Of a stretch of DNA of 10,468 nt, positions 6,134 through 10,468 are shown piece after piece. The notes below the pieces were generated by a model. That model saw nothing but the letters and a program-made list of their open reading frames with translations, made no database searches and had not been told where the DNA came from. Position numbers and translations under genes: made by a program. The stretch lies in NCBI GenBank assembly GCA_002340305.1, contig DDLU01000094.1:1-10468 (forward strand), written 5' to 3'. How positions within the stretch are numbered: the stretch's first letter is position 1; every line of letters starts with the position of its first letter. Source of the stretch: Desulfovibrio sp. UBA2564 (GTDB taxonomy: Bacteria; Desulfobacterota; Desulfovibrionia; Desulfovibrionales; Desulfovibrionaceae).

Positions 6134-6242
6134 TTTAAAAAGAAAACCCCAAAACCTGCATTAATTTTAAATATACGTGAGAATTAAAGCACGAGTTTCT
6201 TTTTAAATTTTTTAAGAAAAAAACGTTCGTATTCTTCTTAAA
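6134..6242. repeat. Inverted AT-rich half-sites upstream of the serine recombinase (possible res or crossover site)
   Basis: TTTAAAAAGAAA (6134-6145) has an exact inverted copy TTTCTTTTTAAA at 6196-6207. A second pair, TTTAAGAA (6211-6218) and TTCTTAAA (6235-6242), surrounds a 16-base centre, giving a roughly 30-base imperfect palindrome with TT at its centre. The four arms resemble each other. Size and layout suit serine-recombinase binding sites, here 22-130 bases upstream of the recombinase start. They could also be transcriptional control sites. Confidence 0.4.
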
Positions 6243-6307
6243 TGATTTGAATATTCAAAAGTTTGATACAGAAATTAATCTACCAGACTACATCAAGATA
6301 AGTGCGG

Positions 6308-6565
6308 TTATGTTTGGGCGTGGGTCGCAATAGGACGGAGGGAGAATCCGGCAGGAAGGTGACGCAAGCTATAGATTGTTGATCTGACTTGTTCAGGTTC
6401 ACGGTGGGCGCAAACTTGTTCGCGCTTTGAAGTGGATGTGATGGTCATTAAAGGTTCGTATCGATAACCGTGTCCGGTTGTTAGTAAGCGAATATCGCCA
6501 GAGCAGGAGCAATATTTCAGATCATACAGATCAGTTCGATCATAAGGAAAGCTCTGGTTGACCAT
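6308..6565 (-). CDS. Doubtful small hypothetical protein (85 aa)
   Basis: The frame runs from an ATG at 6565 (or a GTG one codon earlier) to a stop at 6308. Its base composition is less AT-rich than both flanks and codon choice looks normal, which favours coding. A CSC motif lies near residues 18-20 and another cysteine near 51. The product is rich in Arg, Thr and Ser, and no family is recognised. There is only a weak GAAG upstream, not a proper ribosome binding site. It may be a remnant or a chance frame. Confidence 0.3.
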   Translation of the reverse strand: MVNQSFPYDRTDLYDLKYCSCSGDIRLLTTGHGYRYEPLMTITSTSKREQVCAHREPEQVRSTIYSLRHLPAGFSLRPIATHAQT

Positions 6566-6623
6566 CACCGAAACTTCAAAAAATATTGGTGTAGTTTTTT
6601 GGATAATTAAGAAATTAAGCTTA

Positions 6624-6632
6624 TGATATAAT
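6624..6632 (+). promoter_or_regulatory. Extended -10 promoter element
   Basis: TGATATAAT at 6624-6632 is a perfect TGnTATAAT extended -10. No good -35 lies upstream, which extended -10 promoters can tolerate. It would start transcription near 6640, reading rightwards through the TTCG hairpin towards the excisionase and integrase. Confidence 0.45.
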
Positions 6633-6669
6633 TAGATAAAAATTGTAAAATGGCCTTGACTGAGGCGCG

Positions 6670-6720
6670 CCAGTGACTATGTGTTGAGGTAGGCGGGGTT
6701 CGCTCCGCCTGCCACTGGTT
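6670..6720 (+). terminator. Very stable TTCG hairpin (terminator, attenuator or small RNA)
   Basis: GGTAGGCGGGG (6688-6698) pairs with CTCCGCCTGCC (6703-6713), 11 bp with two wobbles, around a TTCG loop. An outer CCAGT/ACTGG pair (6670-6674 with 6714-6718) skips a 13-base bulge. Four Ts follow. It lies about 30 bases after the predicted start from the -10 at 6627-6632, so it could attenuate transcription or be a short RNA. Confidence 0.5.
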
Positions 6721-6784
6721 TTAGATTTACCCGATTAATTGAAATTGGCTCTTGATTTGATGTGTCCATTCTTTTTTGTATTAA

Positions 6785-7001
6785 GGAGGGCGCGAGAGAA
6801 TTACTCAGTTGGGCGGGTGGCACCTATATGACGAGTTCGGTGTTGACCAGCCTGACGCCTATTACGGTTTCAACCAGCAATGGTGGAGGCCATTTTGATT
6901 ACCTGAGATTGCTGCTGTCTCGTGAGCGGCACAAGCCTGCATGGAAGTCTCTCTTCCCAGTCAGGGCCTCGTTGTGGGGTTATTGTGAGATCGACTCATA
7001 A
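6785..7001 (+). pseudogene. Broken or frameshifted small ORF before the excisionase gene
   Basis: After AAGGAGG (6783-6789) a frame with protein-like composition (GGWHLYDEFGVD, then YYGFNQQWWRP) runs to a TGA at 6896-6898. The frame one base further continues as DYLRLLLSRERHKPAW and onwards to a TAA at 6999-7001. The only start candidates in the first frame are ATT at 6800 and TTG at 6809. The junction reads GGAGG, CCA, TTT, TGA, the same arrangement as the prfB (RF2) +1 frameshift site. It is either a decayed gene with lost start and frame, or a real frameshifted peptide of about 60 residues. No family is recognised. Confidence 0.35.
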
Positions 7002-7018
7002 TTTCAGGATTAGATCAA

Positions 7019-7264
7019 ATGGGTTTAAATCTAGATTCATGTGGTGGAGTAGGTCCTTTCTATAGTTTGAAAGAAGCTGCCCAATATTGCTCTTTCTCAG
7101 AAGACCATTTCAGAATCTTGTCGAAACAATACAAGATCAAACGTTATGGTCCAGCAAGGAATAGGTTTGCACGAGCGGACCTTGATTCGTGGATGTACAA
7201 CAAAAACTACTTTATTCTGGATAGTTGTCGAAAATCCAAAAGAATAATGAAGGTGGAGTTGTAA
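7019..7264 (+). CDS. Excisionase-like MerR/HTH_17-type DNA-binding protein (81 aa)
   Basis: The ATG has AGGA nine bases upstream. Residues 14-59 (FYSLKEAAQYCSFSEDHFRIL, then KIKRYGPARNRFARADLDSWM) match the winged helix-turn-helix of small excisionase-type proteins, with the usual closing pattern of Arg-Phe-x-x-x-Asp-Leu-Asp-x-Trp. The basic C-terminus may contact DNA. The integrase starts three bases after its stop, the classic xis-int order. The likely role is to bend DNA at the attachment site and steer the integrase to excision, or to regulate int. Confidence 0.85.
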   Translation: MGLNLDSCGGVGPFYSLKEAAQYCSFSEDHFRILSKQYKIKRYGPARNRFARADLDSWMYNKNYFILDSCRKSKRIMKVEL

Positions 7265-7267
7265 GCT

Positions 7268-8287
7268 ATGAGCGTTCATCAACGAAAAGAAACCGGATCA
7301 TGGTTGGTAAGATACCGTTACAATGGTGTCAGCCATTCCAGAACATTCGGCAAAGGTCCGCAAGGTAAGCAACTGGCAGAAGCTTTTGACCTTGAAATCA
7401 AGATGCGCAAGAAGCTGGGTGAAGACCTTTCAGGTATGATCAGCGATGATCCATATCTAGGGGAAATAGCCCAAGCGTACTTTGATGCCAAAAGGGTCGA
7501 AGGTGAGCTTTCTAAGAACATGAAGTCGTGGGTTACGAACTTTAATAACAACTTCCTTCCTACTTTGGGCAAGATTCCGATTAGTCGGATGAACCAACAG
7601 TACATTCTGAAATTCATTTTGGATAACTACGAGGAACGAAGTGTAGCAACCCGCAATAGATACATTGGTTATCTGAGAACGATATTTAATTTCGCTGTCA
7701 ATAATGAATATATCGAAAAAAGTCCTTTGAAGATGTGGAAACCTGCGAAGGAAGTTCCCCGCAAGTCCACACTGACAGTTAAGCAACTTGCCGAGATCAA
7801 AAAACATGCTGCTCCACACCTTAAGTGGATCATCAATGTTGCCTACAACCTTGGTTTAAGAACTGGCGTTTCGGAGCTTTTGGTGCTTCGTTGGAGTTGG
7901 ATAGATTGGGATAACAAGTTTGTTCGAATCTTCGCCACAAAGACTCAATCGTGGCGCGTTCTTCCTTTGAATGATCATTTCATTGAACAGTTGAAGGAGT
8001 ACCGGAAGAAAGCCAAGACTGATTATGTCATTGAATATCATGGCAGACCTATAAAGAACTTCAGTCGAGCATTTCGGGGAGCATGTGAACGTGCTGGGTA
8101 TGATGATTCAATCATTCCGTATGACATTCGCCATTTGTTCTGTACGTCATTGCTTCAAGCAGGGGCAGATATTGGATCAGTTTCAAATATGATGGGACAT
8201 AGTACCGTCAAACAAACCGTAGATACCTACTATAATCCACATGAAGATGAAAAAATCAGAAGTATCGGATTATTGGCGAGGATTTAA
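7268..8287 (+). CDS. int: Tyrosine-family site-specific integrase (339 aa)
   Basis: The gene starts three bases after the excisionase-like gene. Residues 1-55 resemble an arm-type binding domain and 62-158 the core SAM-like domain. The catalytic part shows NLGLRTGVSELLVLRW with Arg198, the beta-hairpin Lys225 (ATK), YDIRHLF with Arg288 (Tyr285 in place of the commoner His, as in many phage integrases), MGHS with His311, and the nucleophile Tyr321 in DTYYNP. It is full length and complete. It would integrate and excise the element at an attachment site. I could not find the site or a target tRNA in this window. Confidence 0.95.
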   Translation: MSVHQRKETGSWLVRYRYNGVSHSRTFGKGPQGKQLAEAFDLEIKMRKKLGEDLSGMISDDPYLGEIAQAYFDAKRVEGELSKNMKSWVTNFNNNFLPTLGKIPISRMNQQYILKFILDNYEERSVATRNRYIGYLRTIFNFAVNNEYIEKSPLKMWKPAKEVPRKSTLTVKQLAEIKKHAAPHLKWIINVAYNLGLRTGVSELLVLRWSWIDWDNKFVRIFATKTQSWRVLPLNDHFIEQLKEYRKKAKTDYVIEYHGRPIKNFSRAFRGACERAGYDDSIIPYDIRHLFCTSLLQAGADIGSVSNMMGHSTVKQTVDTYYNPHEDEKIRSIGLLARI

Positions 8288-8320
8288 GAATATCCTCATC
8301 GTCAAATTAACCTCTAACGA

Positions 8321-8341
8321 ACCAGCCGTTATCAAGCTGGT
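8321..8341 (+). promoter_or_regulatory. Small hairpin in the leader of the 8356 gene
   Basis: ACCAGC (8321-8326) pairs with GCTGGT (8336-8341) around nine bases, just before GGAG (8345-8348). It lacks a T run, so it is not a terminator. It may influence translation or be incidental. Confidence 0.3.
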
Positions 8342-8355
8342 AATGGAGACGAGTC

Positions 8356-8763
8356 ATGGCAAAGTATAATTGTGCAGTGTTTAGAAGTTCAGAGAAACAC
8401 CTTAAGTTCCTTGTTTCAGTTGAAGCAGGTCTTGATGGTTATTGGAGAGAGATCAATTCCAATTTGATCCAGTTCAAAGCCTACCGTGGTGGTAGCCTCC
8501 AGTGGTGGAGATCAACTCAGAACGCTGTAGTGGACGGAAATTGGCATCCAGAAGATAAGGCTCGTCTCCTTGAGACAATCCCTACATTGCATCCTGATTG
8601 GAGAAAGCGAAACCAGAAGAGACTGAAAGCTCTAGCTGCTAGCAAGAAAAATCAGGATAGCGTGGATACTTTGCCACCCACAGATGAAGTTCATGATGAA
8701 CCCATCGTAATCCCAAAAGAAGTCATGGATAGAGCAGTGCAAAACATGCTGTCTGCGCTGTAA
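8356..8763 (+). CDS. Unrecognised tryptophan-rich small protein (135 aa)
   Basis: GGAG lies seven bases before the ATG. The N-terminal part (1-65) is compact and aromatic, with YW at 29-30, QWWRS at 49-53 and NWHP at 62-65. A basic helical segment follows (DWRKRNQKRLKALAASKK, about 81-98), then a proline/acid-rich linker and a short C-terminal helix (MDRAVQNMLSAL). It sits 68 bases after int with no terminator between them and is closed by a strong terminator, so it is probably co-transcribed with xis and int. A DNA-associated accessory protein is conceivable from the basic helix, but no family is recognised. Confidence 0.75.
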   Translation: MAKYNCAVFRSSEKHLKFLVSVEAGLDGYWREINSNLIQFKAYRGGSLQWWRSTQNAVVDGNWHPEDKARLLETIPTLHPDWRKRNQKRLKALAASKKNQDSVDTLPPTDEVHDEPIVIPKEVMDRAVQNMLSAL

Positions 8764-8789
8764 TTATCCCCGTCACTTCGAAAGCTCTG

Positions 8790-8824
8790 GGCCGGTCTCG
8801 TATGAGGTCGGCCATTTTCTTTTT
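8790..8824 (+). terminator. Intrinsic terminator after the 8356 gene
   Basis: GGCCGGTCTC (8790-8799) pairs with GAGGTCGGCC (8804-8813), 10 bp with two G-T wobbles and a four-base loop, followed by ATTTTCTTTTT. It closes the xis-int-8356 unit. Confidence 0.85.
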
Positions 8825-8933
8825 GCCTGCGGCGGGTGGTGACGGGATTAAATGCTAGTCATTACTCTGATCATGGATTTTTTGAGTTCGTGACTGTGGG
8901 GTTCCGACCATGAAAAAATGAAAATTGAGTATT

Positions 8934-8961
8934 GGGTGGCACGGGTGTGTCGGGGGCGGGG
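8934..8961 (+). other. G-quadruplex-compatible tract in a gene-free stretch
   Basis: Four G runs (8934-8936, 8943-8945, 8952-8956, 8958-8961) with loops of six, six and one bases satisfy the usual G3+N1-7 pattern on the plus strand. It lies about 125 bases before the endonuclease start. The remainder of 8825-9087 shows no gene. Confidence 0.45.
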
Positions 8962-9087
8962 TGCTGTAGATAGATGCTTGGCTATATTCTAAGTCGTTAA
9001 CCGAGTTAGAAACTGAATGTGTATTATCTGATGCTATATTTACTTGCTGGCTTATGTTTGATAGTTTCGAGAACAAAGGAGGCGAAC

Positions 9088-10245
9088 ATGGCTAGTATAA
9101 ATGGAATATTTCAGCCTGTTGTTCCATTAGGAGCAACTCATGTAGATGAAATCAAGAATGTTTTGAAATATAAAAATGGTGTTGTGTTGGCCTCGGCTTT
9201 TGTTAAAGAAAGTGGGATCGACTGTATTTTTGATGAACTTAAAAAAATAGGCAGGGGTGCTTCTTTTTATGTTGGGGTAAGGAATAATATAACTTCTGTT
9301 CAAGCTTTAATAAAAATTTTGGATACTGGTTGTGAACTTTATGTCGTTGATACTGGCACTGTATCTAGAATATTCCATGGTAAGATTTATGCTGGACATG
9401 ATGATAAAGCTGCAAATGTGGTAATTGGGAGTGCTAATTCAACTTTTAATGGTTTAAATAATAATCTAGAGATTGGCGCGAATATTCTCTTAGACCTGAA
9501 TGTTAAAGCAGATAAAGAATATTTAGATAGTATTTTAAACTATTTTGAAGTTTTAAAGAAGGACCATTCTGGAAATTGTTATAAAATTAAAAGTGCTGGC
9601 GATTGTAAAGAATTGCTTAATGATGGTTTGGTGTTAGATGAGAGAGTTACCTCCAGAAGTATTGTACAAGGTACTAGCCTAAACAAAACATTAAAATCTA
9701 GTTCAATAGCCGTACCCATGGTTCATCCTCCCAAAAAGGTTGCAACGAAGAAATCTGCGGCTAAAAAGAAAGAAAAAAGTAGTCAGCCTACAATTTCTGC
9801 TGCACCATCTACCGTCATTGTCTCCGGTAGGTTGCTGTGGACGAAGAAGGAGCTTTCGCGCCGTGATATGCAGTTGGTTAAAGGAAATGCCAGTGGTAAC
9901 GTATGTCTCACGCAGGCAGGTTTCAAGGTTAATGGCAACCTGATTGATTGGAAGACATACTTTAGAAAGGATGTTTTTAGCAGACTGTCATGGAAAGAAG
10001 AAAAGGATAAAGAAACATCACAGGCTAAATTTTCATTGGTAATAGATGGTGTCAACTTTGGGGTCTATGATCTTACAATATCGCATAAGCCGAGCTGGGA
10101 AGCGGGGCAAAGCAACTATACAACCGCAATACATTGGGGAGATGTTACCCCTCTTATTGTAAAGGAAGAGTTGGTTGGTAAAAAGTTACACTTATTTGAA
10201 TGTGAAGCGAAGGATATTGATTATGTCCTTGAAATCACAGATTGA
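9088..10245 (+). CDS. BfiI/NgoFVII-like restriction endonuclease: PLD nuclease plus B3-like DNA-binding domain (385 aa)
   Basis: The ATG at 9088 follows AAAGGAGG by five bases, which beats the upstream GTG at 9019. Residues 1-165 form a phospholipase-D-type nuclease domain with a single active-site set: HGK (His97, Lys99), GSANST (Asn117) and a following acidic Glu128 (NLEIG). Two chains would have to pair to build one site, as in metal-independent BfiI. A basic linker rich in Lys and Ala (about 214-233) leads to a C-terminal domain (244-385) with IDWKTYFRKDVF, FGVYDLTISHKP, a QSNYTT stretch and IHWGD. Those are hallmarks of the B3-like target-recognition domain in NgoFVII-type enzymes. The likely role is sequence-specific DNA cleavage as part of restriction. 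The neighbour on the right ends in convergent orientation three bases away and may be the methyltransferase. Confidence 0.85.
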   Translation: MASINGIFQPVVPLGATHVDEIKNVLKYKNGVVLASAFVKESGIDCIFDELKKIGRGASFYVGVRNNITSVQALIKILDTGCELYVVDTGTVSRIFHGKIYAGHDDKAANVVIGSANSTFNGLNNNLEIGANILLDLNVKADKEYLDSILNYFEVLKKDHSGNCYKIKSAGDCKELLNDGLVLDERVTSRSIVQGTSLNKTLKSSSIAVPMVHPPKKVATKKSAAKKKEKSSQPTISAAPSTVIVSGRLLWTKKELSRRDMQLVKGNASGNVCLTQAGFKVNGNLIDWKTYFRKDVFSRLSWKEEKDKETSQAKFSLVIDGVNFGVYDLTISHKPSWEAGQSNYTTAIHWGDVTPLIVKEELVGKKLHLFECEAKDIDYVLEITD

Positions 10246-10248
10246 TAG

Positions 10249-10467
10249 TTAGTGTTTCCTTATTCTGCGGTTCATAAGGGTTAAGTATGCTTCATGGATA
10301 ATTTTACAATCTGATTTACTTAGCCCGATTTCTTTCAAGATAATCTGGTCTTGATGATGTAGGATTTCCAAAGGAGACATTTTGCTTCTGAACATGTCAT
10401 CCAGTTCTTCTAGATTGTGGAAATTAGTCACAAGAGGAATGCTTAGTTGTTTTATTTCTCCCGGCAC
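10249..10467 (-). CDS. C-terminal part of a convergent gene, possibly an N6-adenine DNA methyltransferase
   Basis: The frame is open to the right edge and stops at 10249, so only the last 72 codons are visible; the first codon in view is not the true start. PGEIKQLSIPLVTNF near the beginning resembles the Pro-Gly-Glu-Leu-x-x-Leu-Pro-Ile-Pro element near the end of many N6-adenine methyltransferases. The rest is helical and charged (ILKEIGLSKSDCKIIHEAY). Being tail to tail with a PLD-B3 endonuclease fits a restriction-modification pair. The call is tentative because no catalytic motif is in view. Confidence 0.6.
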   Translation of the reverse strand: MPGEIKQLSIPLVTNFHNLEELDDMFRSKMSPLEILHHQDQIILKEIGLSKSDCKIIHEAYLTLMNRRIRKH

Positions 10468-10468
10468 G

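Noticed and set aside
6688..6718. Possible tRNA T-arm or tRNA 3' end used as an attachment site
   Set aside because: The GGTTCGCT loop has eight bases, the stem is too long, and no acceptor, anticodon arm or CCA end can be built around it.
9019..9087. Earlier GTG start for the PLD-B3 nuclease
   Set aside because: The extension is hydrophobic and unlike the family; AAAGGAGG directly before the ATG at 9088 is far stronger.

Overview
The window looks like part of an accessory region (an integrative element or an integrated plasmid-like replicon) in a Gram-negative bacterium of moderate GC content. The mix of genes, the TTCG-loop intrinsic terminators and the general style fit a marine Desulfovibrio-type deltaproteobacterium, but nothing in the window proves the taxon. 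No rRNA or tRNA gene and no CRISPR array was seen.

Layout. (1) 1-976: a 32-residue zinc-ribbon peptide and an unrecognised membrane-anchored protein, each closed by a strong intrinsic terminator. (2) 1124-4267: a replication-like module. It has a protein whose layout resembles a two-domain T4 gp45/PCNA-type sliding clamp, a RepA-like RecA-fold ATPase that lacks the Walker A lysine and carries a C-terminal winged helix, a terminator, a phased GCAT array, and a ColE2-type replicase/primase with a PriCT-like domain. (3) 4268-5006: a 739-base stretch without a convincing gene. It holds an AT-rich inverted-repeat block, then a dense run of nested complementary segments (4441-4711) that reads like a structured RNA with a pseudoknot or switch and a terminator-like end. 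A 9-bp inverted repeat then abuts the next ribosome binding site. (4) 5007-6112: a small AbrB-like protein and a convergent serine recombinase sharing one bidirectional terminator, with recombinase-site-like inverted repeats upstream of the recombinase. (5) 6300-7001: sparse DNA with a doubtful minus-strand small ORF, an extended -10 promoter, a very stable TTCG hairpin and a broken or frameshifted small ORF. (6) 7019-8824: an excisionase-like protein, a tyrosine integrase and an unknown tryptophan-rich protein, probably one transcription unit ending at a strong terminator. (7) 8825-10468: a G-rich stretch, a BfiI/NgoFVII-like PLD-B3 restriction endonuclease, and the C-terminal end of a convergent gene that may be an N6-adenine DNA methyltransferase.

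How it may work together (inference): integrase plus excisionase move the element. The replicase, ATPase and clamp-like protein may support its own replication, with the non-coding region 4268-5006 as an origin and/or copy-control RNA. The serine recombinase may resolve multimers or invert DNA. The restriction-modification-like pair at the right edge would be cargo or defence. The most original signals are the structured RNA candidate and the clamp-like/defective-ATPase pair.
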